The notes under the pieces are model-generated. The model searched no databases, was not told the DNA's origin, and was given only the letters and a program-made list of their open reading frames with translations. Positions 50,201 to 62,103 of a stretch of 64,000 bases of DNA are shown piece by piece. The translations under genes were made by a program, and so were the position numbers. The stretch is from Cylicocyclus nassatus. Its lineage: Eukaryota; Nematoda; Chromadorea; Rhabditida; Strongylidae. The stretch spans positions 51,003,516-51,067,515 of the forward strand of contig CATQJL010000316.1 of the NCBI GenBank assembly GCA_958299035.1, given 5' to 3'. The first letter of the stretch is position 1. Each line of letters begins with the position of its first letter.

Positions 50201-53200
50201 TGAGGCATACCTAAAATGATGATTTTCTCATGTTTTTCTTCAGAAGACTCCGTCTCGACCACATTACGGGTATGATACCACCGCTTCTTCTTCGAGGAAT
50301 TATAATTTGCGCGGTGTTGCGCCGACACCACAGTACGGAGAGTGCGTTTTTTAAAATCATCTGACAAGGAAAGGATACTTAGTCGAAAGCACCAATCCAG
50401 ATGAAACATATATCATCTTAAAGCGCTTGAAATGCTGATTTCAAATCTGCAGTTTCTAGCTGCGGAGCGGTTTTGTAGAAGGAGTCATGAAGGGTGTTCC
50501 GCTCTGGGATTTAGGCGTCCTCCAGCGGTCTCTCCTTATCTGTAAGCACTGTAGAGAAGTATCAGCAGATGGCAACTGACCTAGTGGTAAGTATTTTGAA
50601 TGAAGATTACAGTAAGGATTGTAATACTCATATTACTCTAGTTTTTTTAACACTTCTAACTTCGATTAGTATCCATATCATCAGAAGTTTCATGCTTTAG
50701 GGCTCTAAAGCCATTTAGAAGTTCAATTTAGCATGCGAAGATGATTAAAACCTTGACACTCTCTTTATCAAGCACGTCACTTACCACTAGGTCAGTTGCC
50801 ACAATTGGTACTCCTCTACAGTGCTCATAGGTAGGGGGAGACCTGGTGGAGGGCGCCTCAACCTCAGAGATAACACCCCTCATAACTCCCTCTACAAAAC
50901 CGCTCCGCAGCTAGAAACTGCAGATTTAGAATCAGCGTTTCAAGCGCTCTAAGATGGTATATGCCTCATCTGGATTGGTGCTTTCGACTAAGTATCCTCT
51001 CCTTGTGAGTATGTTGTGAGTGTTAACCGTTTCTATGTCAGGGAACCACGGGCAGCAGCGGGAGCTTCGCATACACGCATTGCAAGGGTAGTTCATGAAC
51101 ATATCGTAACAACGCCATGTAAACGACAGTACAAGTCAGCAGTACGGCGCGTCATGGAAGACCAGGTCATTTTTTTCTGACTTGTATCAATTTGCATGAA
51201 AGTATGTTGCGCATGTGTATACTGTATCCTGCTAAGGCGTGACTCCTGTGATATGCCTTTCACCAGACAGACCGCAGGGACGAATGATAACCTTGCTCGA
51301 CATTACATGTGTACGGAATTTTGATGCAATCATGCTGTTGTTGCAATTTCAGGAGCTTGCCAGAACACTGTCGCCAAAGCGAGCAACGGTTCCCACGCCT
51401 TCTCGCACAAGAGCAGCCGCTAAAAACTCGCGTGCTGACACGAAAGCGGTAAGCATTGAAAAATCTCCACGCCAAAACATCTTGCCCCTACACTGAAATT
51501 TGAGTCTACTTGTCTTTCGGTCACTAAGATTGATTTACCGTCACTGCGTCATCAAAATTATTCTGGATCTTAGGAAGGATACTTGGTGGCTGCGGCCATT
51601 CATATTGTTTTGTATATCAAAAAATGCGCCTTTGAATGCTGGTTCGAGAACTGTCTTCTACATCTGCGAAACGATAAACGGGTGGATCTATGTCATTCCT
51701 TGAGGATGAATTGCGTTACTGCGTATTGTTAGAATCTTCAGTAGAAAATTTTCTCACCTTTCAAGTGCTGGATATGATTTAGACAAGTATAAATACAACA
51801 TTACTCTGCTCAAGATCTTCAATAGCATCAAACGGTAAACTACACCAAATTCGGTAATTAATTGTCCAAAAGTTCCCAAATTTCCTAAGAAAAGTTCACA
51901 ACTTCCTTCAGAAGATCGTTTCGCAAATATCGAACGCGGATTCAGAATCAGCTTTCAAGACGCATCTTACGGTATACATCGCATTTTATATGGCCACGGT
52001 GATCAAGTATCCTTCCCTAGTTAGTAAGGCTGATGAGTTTTCAGGAGGCTAAAGCGAGGGCAGAAGCATTGCGAAAGGAGAAAGAAGAGAAAGCAGCGCT
52101 GCTAAGGGAAGAACAGTGTAGAGAACGAGCAGAACGGCTGCGAAAAGAAAGAGAAGAAAAGCAGTTGAGGGTAAGTGTAAAATGTGTAGGACTCTACAGC
52201 TGTATAATCTCTCAAGGTTTTTTTGCAAAAGGTACGGTTTTCAAAAAAAGTGAAGTGAAAGGCAGTACGGAAAGACATAGGGAAAACGCTTCACACATAA
52301 GTATCGCACTGACTGCGACCGTTGCTCACCAGGCAGCAGTATCTTCTCGATTTCTTCTTCCTTTCCATCTTTGCCATAAGATGCTAGGCTTTTAATGTTT
52401 TATGCGATTCTGTCAAGGCAAGAAGGAGTGCATGTGCAGTCGAAGTGGCCTTTTTAGATGGGAGGTATACCGCATTGATCGGCATAAAGTGCTGATTCCA
52501 AGTCTGCCTTCCTTATCTGCAGAACCTTTATGGACGACGAATTATGAGCGCTTATTGAAGCAAAAAAATTGAATATGAGTAGGACAAAAATAGCCGTGAT
52601 ACTTTTTCTGGCTTTTCGATAGAGCAGGGATAATCATTAGAGCACTTTATTCATTTATAGCACTCTATTTACTCTAAAATAAAAAAGACATCACACTTGG
52701 TTGCATTATTTGAGGGCTAGTAAGATTTTAGCAACTCATTTTAATCCCAAATGCACATTCAATTTTTGGCTCCAAAAACGCTTATAATCTTCGTTCATAG
52801 ACGTTCTGCAGATAAGTCAATTTTGGAATCACTTTAGTACGGTACACATCTCACTTAGTTGAAGTATATGACGCATAGGGAGGCCATATTATTGTATATC
52901 TTGACTAGTGACACGTAAGTCACATAGTGTGGGAGGCTTCAGACCGCCTTAACCCTGCCTGTTCGTGGAAACCGCCCTTTAACTACATCGTTAATCTTGC
53001 CTACCACCTTCTCCCTTTTACATTTTGATCAGTCTTTTTCAGAGCGAATAATTTAGACGGTTCTATTCTAGGCAAAACGAAGGCGCCATGAAAAAGAAGT
53101 CGAAGAGAAACAGAAGGCAGAAGCGCTTAAAAAGAAAGAGGAGCTTGAAGACAGAAGGCGTGAAGAATACCGGCTGCACAAAAGTCCCGCGTGAGCTATA

Positions 53201-56200
53201 TTCGAGAATTCCTAGAATCTGAATTTGTTAGCGGCTTTGTGCCTGCATTCTTCATTTTTCTATGTGCGTTCGATTTACTGTCGCTATTATTTAGGCGGAG
53301 TAATGCAGTCTCACGTGTCAATAGTCCTTCGAGATTGCCGAAAATTGTTGCTAGTCAACCGCGAACTGCCTCTAAGGTTTGCTTGATTAAATGACATATT
53401 CGGATCTCTATTTCCAACTTTCAGGCACTATTCGTTTCTACGCCAGGTCGTGTTCCGTCAAAAATAGCTAGAGTGCAGGAGAAGGGGGGAGAAAGTACAC
53501 GAGAACCAACAATGAACACAGTGAGTTGTAACTTCGTCCTTGTACATATTGTTGATGTCTTTGATCAAGACGAAAATAGGCAAGGTAATTTCTTATCCTG
53601 ATTCTGAGTTTTTGCTGATGTCTCTGATGATCATCTTCTTATGAAACCTCCAACTGTGTTTAGCCTTCGCGCGAAAATCGTCGGAAGCCATACCCGAGCA
53701 GAATGGCTCGACAGAACAGTGGTGATTCTGCTGGAAGATGTCTGGTAAATTGTCTCAGCTGTTTTTGGAGGTTATTATATGCGGTGCTCAGTGATGTTTA
53801 TTTGCAGTGGTCACCCAAAGAAGAAGTGGTATCCCACGATCGTCTTTTTGAGGAAGAGGTAGACTCTCCTCACACAAAAGAGAGGTGCGATCAAGTGAAG
53901 AAACTTGCTGCGGAACACAGAGAAAAGCTGTTGGTTTGCATGACCGAACATTGCTGTTATTTTTTCCAATGTTTGCAGAAGACACGAAGAAGAGGAGCGT
54001 AAGCGAATTAGATTAGCTCGCGAAGAACGTCAAAATCTAGCAGTGCCTAAAATGGAGGTCGACGATTTCGATGAATGCGATAATTTGAATCAGGCATTAC
54101 CGCAAGCACTAAGTGAAGATATGCGAAATTGTCGTTTGAGAACAGAAGAAGAAGAGCGCGGAGGTTCGGAAGAAGAATGCGATCACTTGATGCATGTAGA
54201 AGCAGATGAATTGATGCAAGAAGAAGAACGGTATCGACAAGAGGAAGAGAATCGTCGCAGAAGATTGAGTGAAGAAGACAGAAAAGCTAGTAGAGAGCGT
54301 GAAGAAGCTCTTGCTCAAGAGCTTTTGGAAGCAGAGAGGAGGAGAAGAGAGGAGGAAGAAGAACGTATCCAAGAAGAGCAGAAACGAATATTGGAGGAGA
54401 AAAAGATGCAGGAGGCAGAAGCGAGAATCAAGGAGCACCGGCGTTTAGAAGAGGAGGAGGCTAAAGCGCGTCTGAACGTTAGTTCAAGCGCCGAACTTTT
54501 CAATCGGCATCTGGCCAATGTTAGTATGAATGTGAGTTCTGATTTAACCTTGGAATCATTCTCATTTTTAGGGTCTTCAAGTTTGCTTATTGCTTTGAAA
54601 TAAGTGATTTTCCCTCAAATTTTGGATTTTCGGCTTGAATCCTGTTTATCTATGTGCCTTCGTATATACTGTTGCAGTGGCCTAAATTCGGTCCTGACGC
54701 AATCGCGCAATCATTTTTTCTTTCTAGCGACGAATGCTGCAATTTTCTGTTGTATTATTTTTCATGTAAGCATAATAGCAAACTGCATTTTGTTAGATGG
54801 AACTCTTGACCTTACTAATGTGCAGGGTCAAGCAAGGGGTGTGGCACACGATCGCTGATTACGACCCCCCCCCTGATTGCTGTCTTAATAAGACCCCCCC
54901 CTGAACTATACACTTAAGATAGCATTACTTGAAGGCCGTGTCAAACATAATGGGCAACATATCCATAATTAGCATGTCAAATATCCCTTGTAGACAAAGT
55001 CTGAGCGAATTCTGAAGATTCAAGATACTAGGCTACCTAAGTGAAATGGTCAAATTCCAACATGGTTAACTTTGTTTCAAAGGTGAATTAGCTATCCGTT
55101 TTTGCACTCAAGACAAAGCACTACTCCTTCTTTGTCCAAGTCAAGAATCCCGCTTCAGAAAACCTCCAAACTGTGGAATTAGAAGCCAACCAAAATCTCG
55201 TTTTTCCCATTTTTCGCTTTTGATCGCTGTGCTTTCACCAAATATTACTCAGAGTAAAGAAAACGAATCAGGTTCCAACCACTCCTGTGAAAACTAGGAG
55301 ATCTAGGCTATCGATCCATATAAATATGGTTTGCTAAAATTGTTTTTATGACATAGTTAATGGGGTGCGGCACACCCCCTTAAAAGCTGCGGCAGCCGCA
55401 GCTTTTAAGGGGGTGTGCCGCACCCCATTAACTATATCAAAAAAAACATTTTTAGCGGACAGTATTTATATGAATCGATAGCCTAAACCTTGTAGATTCA
55501 CTAGGACTGTTTGGAGCCTGATTCATCTTCTTAGCTCTGAGCAATATTTGGTGAAAACACAGCGATCAAAAGCGAAAAACGGGAAAAACGAGATTATGGT
55601 TGGCTTCTAATTCCACAGTTTGGAGGTTTTCTGAAGCGGGATTCTTGACTTGGACAAAGAAGGAGTAGTGCTTTGTCTTGAGTGCAAAAACGGATAGCTA
55701 ATTCACCTTTGAAACAAAGTTAACCATGTTGGAATTTGACCATTTCACTTAGGTAGCTAGTATCTTGAATCTTCAGAATTCGCTCACACTTTGTCTACAG
55801 GGGTTATTTGACATGCTAATTATGGATAGGATACCAATATCATGTTATCACTATTATCAGATTACCCAACTACGACCCCCTCCCCTTTTGACTCCTTAAT
55901 ACGACCCCCCAGGTGCGGCGTGCCGCACCCCACGCTTGACCCTGCTAATGTGCTCAGTCAACAATTCAGTGAATTCTGTTTTGTCTTAGATTTCTGATTA
56001 GTACTGGCAAAGTTGTATTTCAGACATCAAATGTTGAAAATAGATCACCTTCCCGTAACGACAGTCATAGTTCCTACGAAATGACTCCTGATAAAAAGTT
56101 CAAACCGGCAAGCGAAAATGATTACAACATTGAGGATCTTTCGAGCGGAGATGAAACTGACCAGGAGGTAGGAGCTCGGATTGCTTACGCAAATATAACG

Positions 56201-56343
56201 ACGGCTTTTACCAGGACGCTCCTCGTAAGAAGGTACCTGCTTGGGCAGAAGGCGATCGTTTAAAACGGGCTCTGGAACGAATAGTAAGAGAAGTTCGGAG
56301 TGGCAGTTTTGATCCTAATACTTATTTTGGAGGAACCGAGGCG
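47295..56343 (+). CDS. icp-1: INCENP-like chromosomal passenger complex scaffold (ICP-1 type), C-terminus not found
   Basis: Exons: 47295-47429, 47541-47653, 47706-47822, 47882-47921, 48155-48286, 48351-48572, 48623-48727, 49999-50037, 50244-50341, 51042-51165, 51353-51448, 52045-52170, 53072-53190, 53295-53376, 53425-53520, 53664-53744, 53808-53929, 53979-54531, 56024-56167, 56215-56343; 891 codons, all phases agree. The ATG lies two bases after TGCACAG, a trans-splice-type acceptor. The N-terminal 45 residues are basic. Residues about 90-105 include VPKTPRRGA. A central region is rich in Ser/Gln/Glu. Three exons encode a highly charged E/R/K coiled coil (EALRKEKEEK; the 184-codon exon 53979-54531). 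The end is an IN-box-like segment, DYNIEDLSSGDETDQE then APRKKVPAWAEGDRLKRAL and FDPNTYFGG. INCENP binds Aurora B through the IN-box and borealin/survivin through its N-terminus. The terminal TSS segment is not visible downstream; a weak terminal exon, 56422-56538, would add 38 codons. Long introns hold at least three mobile elements. Confidence 0.88.
48921..49302. mobile_element. CAAGG-family MITE copy D in an INCENP intron
   Basis: Ends CAAGGGAGTGGTCAGAAGTC and the inverse of CATTCCTTTG with GACTTCTGACC. Internal GCTGCATACCATT-like blocks are shared with copies A and B. The flanking trinucleotides do not match cleanly. Confidence 0.7.
50002..50177. repeat. 84 bp near-perfect inverted duplication containing an INCENP exon
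   Basis: Left arm 50002-50085 and right arm 50094-50177 are complementary around an 8 nt loop. The left arm contains most of the 39 bp exon (49999-50037) and its GTAAGT donor. The right arm therefore carries an antisense copy of the exon end and donor. The next true exon begins at 50244, so splicing on the plus strand is undisturbed. Confidence 0.88.
50365..51005. mobile_element. CAAGG-family MITE copy C (TGA duplication)
   Basis: CAAGGAAAGGATACTTAGTC and its inverse bound 641 bp. TGA lies on both sides (50362-50364 and 51006-51008). The element starts only 24 bp after the exon that ends at 50341, and its right end is 36 bp before the next exon. Confidence 0.85.
51890..52020. repeat. CAAGG-family MITE, truncated
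   Basis: Only the right-hand end is recognisable (TGGCCACGGTGATCAAGTAT then CCTTCCCTAG), ending just before the acceptor of the exon at 52045. Confidence 0.5.
52435..52865. repeat. CAAGG-family MITE, degenerate copy
   Basis: Blocks GTCGAAGTGGCC, CTGATTCCAAGTCTGCCTTC and an inverse near 52800 match other copies. The ends are eroded. Confidence 0.6.
54824..55944. mobile_element. 1.1 kb fold-back element with 8-9 bp target duplication, in an INCENP intron
   Basis: Ends CAGGGTCAAGCGTGGGGTG and AGGGTCAAGCAAGGGG, with CTAATGTGC on both sides (54815-54823 and 55945-55953). Arms of over 500 bp pair around a centre near 55390 (AAAGCTGCGGCAGCCGCAGC). C runs occur near both ends. The 9-bp duplication and very long arms resemble Mutator-like fold-back elements; the 8-bp reading would also fit hAT. 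No transposase. Confidence 0.85.
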
Positions 56344-56779
56344 GTGGGTTTTGATTATTTTTTTCATTTTATAATTCTGTTATATCGTAAGTACGTACAG
56401 CATCCTTGAATTTTTTCTCAGATTTTTTGTGAGTCGGTCAATCTTTGGTTTCAAAAGAAGTTGATTTATTTTTTGTATACTGGGGATTTCACTTATCAGT
56501 GGATACCTTTTCTTCTCCTGCGATCCTCCGAATACTGACGAGACATATGGCCATTGAGTGAACATATTTCATGGCTTCCCAAAACTTCTGAGGTGGTGGC
56601 CCACTCTTGATGCATTTTCCATAGCTGGTGGTATTATAAACAGGGACGAACAAGAGGTGTGAACCTTCTTTACACAGTGGGAATTTTATTTGAAATCGTT
56701 TTTTCTAGAGAAAGATTTACCTAATCGTTATTTCTTACCTATGCAAATGGAAAATACTGCGAAAGTATAGGACTGAAAC

Positions 56780-56835
56780 ATGCTAGGGCATGTTATCCGT
56801 TTGGCAGTGCACCCCACGCTTGACTCTGGTTATAA
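56780..56835. repeat. End fragment of the CAGGGTCAAGC fold-back family
   Basis: GTGCACCCCACGCTTGACTC matches the right terminus of the element at 54824, without the rest. Confidence 0.55.
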
Positions 56836-56864
56836 TTTGAGATAGGATAGACGCGATGTCCTTA

Positions 56865-57110
56865 TTACTTTCCTCTTCCGCCGTAGAAACCGGGAATCAT
56901 GAAGAACTTTTTGGCCATGATGACCATTTTTCCGATGTTCTTCATCTGAAAAATCGTATGCTTATTTCGAACAAGCAGTTTTACTAAGAACTTTTTCAGC
57001 CTGACCTTACGCTGATCTTCGGGAATACCAAGCGATATCCGCGGCGAGGTTCCTCCGGAATTTGGGAGTCTCCCATCAACAAGCCGCGCCAAGGCGTGGG
57101 TGCGTATCAA
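56865..57110 (-). CDS. Unrecognised small minus-strand ORF
   Basis: The last 26 codons (from ATG at 56944 to TAA) have a strong coding look: preferred C/G-ending codons and the product ending KKFFMIPGFYGGRGK. A TTTTTCAG lies immediately before that ATG, so it could be an exon start or a trans-spliced miniature gene. Upstream codons (residues around ISLGIPEDQRK) are also open, with a GTAAGG donor-like site, but splicing the 65 bp between them changes frame. Function unknown. Confidence 0.35.
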   Translation of the reverse strand: MIRTHALARLVDGRLPNSGGTSPRISLGIPEDQRKVRLKKFLVKLLVRNKHTIFQMKNIGKMVIMAKKFFMIPGFYGGRGK

Positions 57111-57357
57111 AACAGAATGAATAGAAAGTATTGATATAAATTTTTGTATCCGTTTAGCTTGCTTGTTAATGTAGGTTTTTTTCCCTAACGCGTTCTTTCT
57201 TCTGTACTTATATGGACCTCATGGTTGTACTAATTGCTATAAACACATTCACTATGTATTATTGGGTTATCTGTCTGTTCTGTTTATCGGTTTAACTGTC
57301 GATAATTTTTCGTGCAATGTACTATTTTCTCGTCAATGAGGTTTTGTCAGTGCGATA

Positions 57358-60300
57358 ATGAGCGCAGTCAAGGAAACACCTAAGTTTGTTCCAAAGCGTA
57401 CGGGCGTATCGCGTTTCTCCCATAGGTAAGAAGACTTTTTCATTTGTGCTAAATACTCTAATGCTGGATACTTTAAAGGGAGTACCATGAGAATTAGATG
57501 CGCTTTTGTTCAGAATGGTCAAAATATCAGAAAATTTTGCTCATTGCAGTTGTTAGCTCTCTCTAATTTCTGAGGGAAGCTTATGAGTTTGAATTTCCAA
57601 ACTTTCCTCAAAATTTCTTCTAGTTCCTCTTGAAAAGACTCGTTGTGCCTCATCTGGTAGGAACACGGAATATGTTGGTAGACGTCCTAAAGATCATAAA
57701 ATGCCACTTCCTCTTTTGCGAACCAAGTCCGACAAACCGAGACTTTTTGCGCTTTTGCATTTTTAGGCTAATAATGGCTTGAAAATATGCTTCTCGCTAC
57801 TAAAAACCTAAGCTTGCATCATCATAGACAGTCCACGTAATTAGCATATCAAATCACCTCTACTAACACTACAGACCAGACCTATTACATTTTCTAGCGT
57901 TTTCTATCGTCTAAAAAACCTGAAATTCAAACATGATTAACTTGGTTTCAAAAGTGAAAGAAATTAGCTTTTTTATATTCATAAAAAAGTAATGTTCCCT
58001 ATCAGTCTATACTAGAAAATGGAATTCATATCGCTTTCAAATAGTGGATTAGGAAGTACTGCCAATATTCCAAACATCGCGTTTTTCACCTTGAGCTCGT
58101 CAACTCCGCGGATTACCACAAAGCCGAAACAAGTCGAGCTAAGCTCAAACACCTACTGTAGAATGTTTTGTTTGGAATATTGGCAGTACTTCCCAATCCA
58201 CTATTTGAAAGCGATATGAATTCTAATTTCTAGTATAGACTGGTAGGGAACATTACTTTGTTATGAATATAAAAAAGCTAATTTCTTTCACTTTTGAAAC
58301 CAAGTTAATCATGTTTGAATTTCAGGTTTTTAGACGATAGAAAACGCTAGAAAATGTAATAGGTAATGTCTGTAGTGCTAGTAGGTGATTTGATATGCTA
58401 ATTACGAAAACTATACTCAATTTACACAGCAGGCTTCTTTGGTGACCTTAGTAGTGTCAGGTAGAATTGAAATTCGGCTGAAACTTCGATGGAGTTAATC
58501 AATATGCTGGTCACGACAGTCATTCCTTCAGTTCTGTTGGAGTTGCGATATGCATCGGTCTAAAGCTTTTCTTCTTCATTTTACTCGATCATAGTATTTC
58601 CTTAGTTTTGAGCGAATTCGATTCTTGATTACGACTCCCCCCCCCCCCCTCAGTCTTACCACCAATACGACCCCTCAGGTCGGGCGCGCCTGACCTCACG
58701 CTCAACCATGTTCACAGCGAGGAGTGTTGACCTCCTCGCATGCGTCGTAGGAAATTGACATGCCAACTACATGTTAACAGGTCTTACTAAACGTTTGTGC
58801 TCACCATCGAGTTCAATCTCATTTCAAGCAATGATGACACGATTTTCGGTACTTCCACATTAGTTGACCCAAAAAATGAAAATCGTGGGTTTCGCTGAAA
58901 CTTCATCTACGGGGGTCATTTGATGCTGAACACGAATATGATATTTATTTCGTGCGACAGCGCCATCCGGTGGAGTTACGGTAGGACTACGATAAAGGAT
59001 CAAAATCACGGATTTGCCCGAAACTTGGCCCAGAGGGGTTATTCGGCCCGCTGATGCCAAATATCACATTGGTTTTGAACCGTAGCGTCATTTTCTCGGG
59101 TAGCGGTAGCTACACGGTAACGGGTGTAGAACATATTAGGTCATTCCGAAAGTAATTTCGCTTTTTTCAAACGGACGCCACATGTGATGGAACAAAGAAT
59201 TCTAGGAGATCTTGGTAGCATTCGATGCAGAATTTCATCCTTTTTTCCAATGGCTATAAAATTATTGCAGCATAGTCAATGAGCTTTTGGATTACGAAAG
59301 TCTCCGATCCATACTTTTTGAGATGCTCAAGTTTCACAATTTTTCTAAATTTGTACATCAACCCTCCGGAGGAGTCCAAGTAACGATTCGATAGAGCAAA
59401 CCCTACAGGATACAAAACCATTTTTTCTTCCTTCACGTAACTCCTCAAAATTTTCTAATAGAATTTTGATTGATACTACCAATTTCCATTCTTGCAACTC
59501 AAACATCGTAGAACATTAAAGGATAATCCGCTCGAGTGTCATTCGATGTAGCTTGTTCTCCTCTTTCTAAGGGATGCTTTTAGTTTCCTCTTCGTGGAGT
59601 TTTTGCGGATAAAATCATCATAATTCATGTTTTCGAACGCGTTCCGGGCTGTACCCGAAAAAATCGAAATTAGATATTTCGATTCCGTAAACTCTCATTC
59701 GCTTTACAAAGTTAGTGTTAAATCATAATACCATCTTGGAAGTTTCAAGTTCCGAAGATTCATTGGTGTTTGATGCGAATGTGGCTGACGTACGCCTGTT
59801 AAAATTCGATAATAATTTTCAATAATAATTCTTTTAAGAAATTATGGCGAGATATGAAAACGAGAAAAAAGTTGCGCTGAATCCTATGAGGTTTGCTCAA
59901 TCGAATCGTTAATTGGACTACTTCGGAGGGTTGATGCAGAAATTTAGAAAAATTGTGAAACTTGAGCATCTCAAAAAGTATGGATCGCAGACTTTCGTAA
60001 TTTTTTGAAAGCTCACTGACTGCGCTGCAATAATTTTATAACCTTTTAAAAGGGGATGAAATGTTGCATCGAATGCTACCAAGATCTCTTAGAAATCTTT
60101 GTTCCATCTTATGTGGCGTCCGTTTTAAAAAAGCGAAATTACTTTCGAAATGACCTAATAGTTCTGCCTGAAACGGGTGTACGGCGATTCGGACGATCGT
60201 GAAGCTGTACACACGACCACCGCCGCGGCTACACACCCTGCTGCGGCTTTTGCCTGAGCAAAGCACAGGGGAAAGATACATGTGCCGATTTGTGATTTTG

Positions 60301-61021
60301 ACCCCTACCGTAAACCTACCGTAACCATGCAGGGAGACGTTTTCGTGCGGAGAAAGTGTGACATTTCCAATCAGCATGTCGATTAATCCCTCTGTGCGAA
60401 GTTATAGTGGAGCGCCCGATTTTTCATTCAACAGTTTTGAAAGAAAATTTTTACATTTTGAGAATAAAATTTGCTCAATAGGCACATTATTTGCCGAAAG
60501 TAGAGATGTGGGTTACTGTTCCATTACCTAACATCATCAACAAACAAACGGCAACGGTACTTCAAGCCATCAAGACGTAACTTCGTATAACTTCGTATTA
60601 TTTCTTGGTTTGATTCACATGGCGGAAACAGATTGAAGAGGAAGATATTCTTATAGACTTACTGGATTGTGAGCATAATGCGGAGTTCTAGGTTCTGGTA
60701 TGTAGTGACTCTACCACTACGTCGAAGCGGACCTGCTTTTGCTTTCGTTATGACCGTTTATGTAATAGGTTACAATGTTGGAGTGCGGTGAGTTCTTCAA
60801 ATTCACGTTCAATCGTTTGAGAATCTATAATGGATATGTAACTCTTTAGATGGTGGAAAGGACCTGATCATCCGGTAAATCGCTTCACTTGGCGGAGAAT
60901 GGAAGCGGAAGGTTTGCTTTCCGAGGAGATGCTCAGCAAGAAGAAGACAGTTTTGGATTACTACAAGTCAAGACTTTTCGGCAATTTCACAGACTCATAT
61001 TCAAGTTCTGACGCAGTATAG
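57358..61021 (+). CDS. Unrecognised 111 aa single-pass membrane protein, three exons
   Basis: Exons 57358-57425, 60692-60787 and 60850-61021; phases agree and the total is 112 codons including TAG. A TTTTGTCAG acceptor lies seven bases before the ATG, which suits spliced-leader addition; the gene follows the INCENP-like gene in the same direction by about 1 kb, so an operon is possible. The product is basic at the N-terminus (VPKRTGVSRFSHR) and has one hydrophobic segment (FAFVMTVYVIGYNVGV, about residues 36-55). A soluble charged tail follows, with RWWKGPDHPVNRFTWRR and KTVLDYYKSRLFG. Length and layout resemble small subunits of mitochondrial inner-membrane complexes, but no specific family is recognised. 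The 3.27 kb first intron is filled by two mobile elements. Confidence 0.65.
57836..58716. mobile_element. Second fold-back element of the CAGGGTCAAGC family
   Basis: A palindrome with arms 57836-58120 and 58122-58405 has almost no loop (GCCAATATTCCAAACA on one arm). Its AATTAGCATATCAAAT motif matches the element at 54824. The right part ends with C runs and CCTCACGCTCAACC near 58715. The left terminus is not recognisable, so the copy may be incomplete. Confidence 0.65.
59136..60158. mobile_element. mariner-type fold-back element (TA-flanked, 1.02 kb)
   Basis: Ends TTAGGTCATTCCGAAAG with TA at 59134-59135 and 60159-60160. Inverted arms extend roughly 300 bp (GTTCCATC, GGTAGCATTCGATGC and GAGATGCTCAAGTTTCACAA all recur inverted). 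The subterminal CGATAGAGCAAA motif is shared with the element at 63198. No transposase. Confidence 0.85.
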
Positions 61022-62101
61022 AAGGTTTTTAGTTGTACGGTCTCACAAAATATATAGCAAACGTTTGATTGTTGATAACTCTGTTTGTGCAGCTGTCGCC
61101 GCTTCCGGTACCGTATTGTAGTACTGGCATCAATAATAGGAAACAGGTCACCATACCCTCTCATTAGCTAGGTTTACCGTAAGAACTTTTGAAAGAATTT
61201 GTGCTTCCGTAAGAGCATATATCACATCAAAAAATGAAAGAAGCTGGAAACTTTGTCTCAGGTTAATTGACATTGCTCACCTTAAACATAGCATTTTCGC
61301 TCTACCGTAATTTTTAGCTCAAAGGTTACGAAGGGTAATTACAGCAAAGGTTTTTAGTGGCTGTAAGGACTGCATAACATGTAAACTGCTCTGCAAGTGT
61401 GTACAAAGCTGTTTACTCATATGGGTGTGTCAAAAAATCCCAAGACAAGGGTGTTCAAAGTTTTGAGATTTCTCTGGTATGGCCGGTGATCTGTAATGAC
61501 GACATGCGTATCTCCACATAATTAAGAGCGACGGGTTGTCCACTTGATACTATGAAATTAAGTTGAGGCAGGTTTTACAATATGTTACCTAAACCGTGAA
61601 CTGTTCACACAGTGCTATCAGCGATCAGACGTTCAATGCATTTTTTCTGGGACATCCTGCATACCACAAGTTTTCAAGGATATTGTTTGGATAGCTTAAG
61701 TTGTTTCTTGCCCTTGTGGGATAGTCCTTGTGCTAGTAGATAGTCAGACTTCAACGATTTTGTTTCTAGAACTGGTGAAGACAACACGTTTGGCTGTCCG
61801 GGTATGACTCATTTGAACATAAACCAGTCACTCGTTTGTCTACACCGTGCAAATTGTCTGACATACCTGCTTCATTCAAATGAACACTCAATAATCTCAC
61901 TGTTTGCGAACTTGTTGATGCAGCGTTTTATGGAATCTGTTAGCAATGATCCAGAAAACTGCACTGTCGAGTCCCCCTTTAGCAAACAAGTTGTATTGGT
62001 ATCTAGAATGATGACTTATAAGCTTTATCTGTCAGGATGTAGAGTTGGTCTTTCACGAAAATATAGTACAAAATGATTCACAATACTTAGAAATATGATA
62101 A
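61022..62101. other. Downstream flank, no supported gene
   Basis: A 90-codon open frame at 61804-62076 and a possible short splice-flanked segment at 61769-61801 were seen, but neither joins to a neighbour in phase. Nothing else is supported. Confidence 0.35.
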
Positions 62102-62103
62102 TA

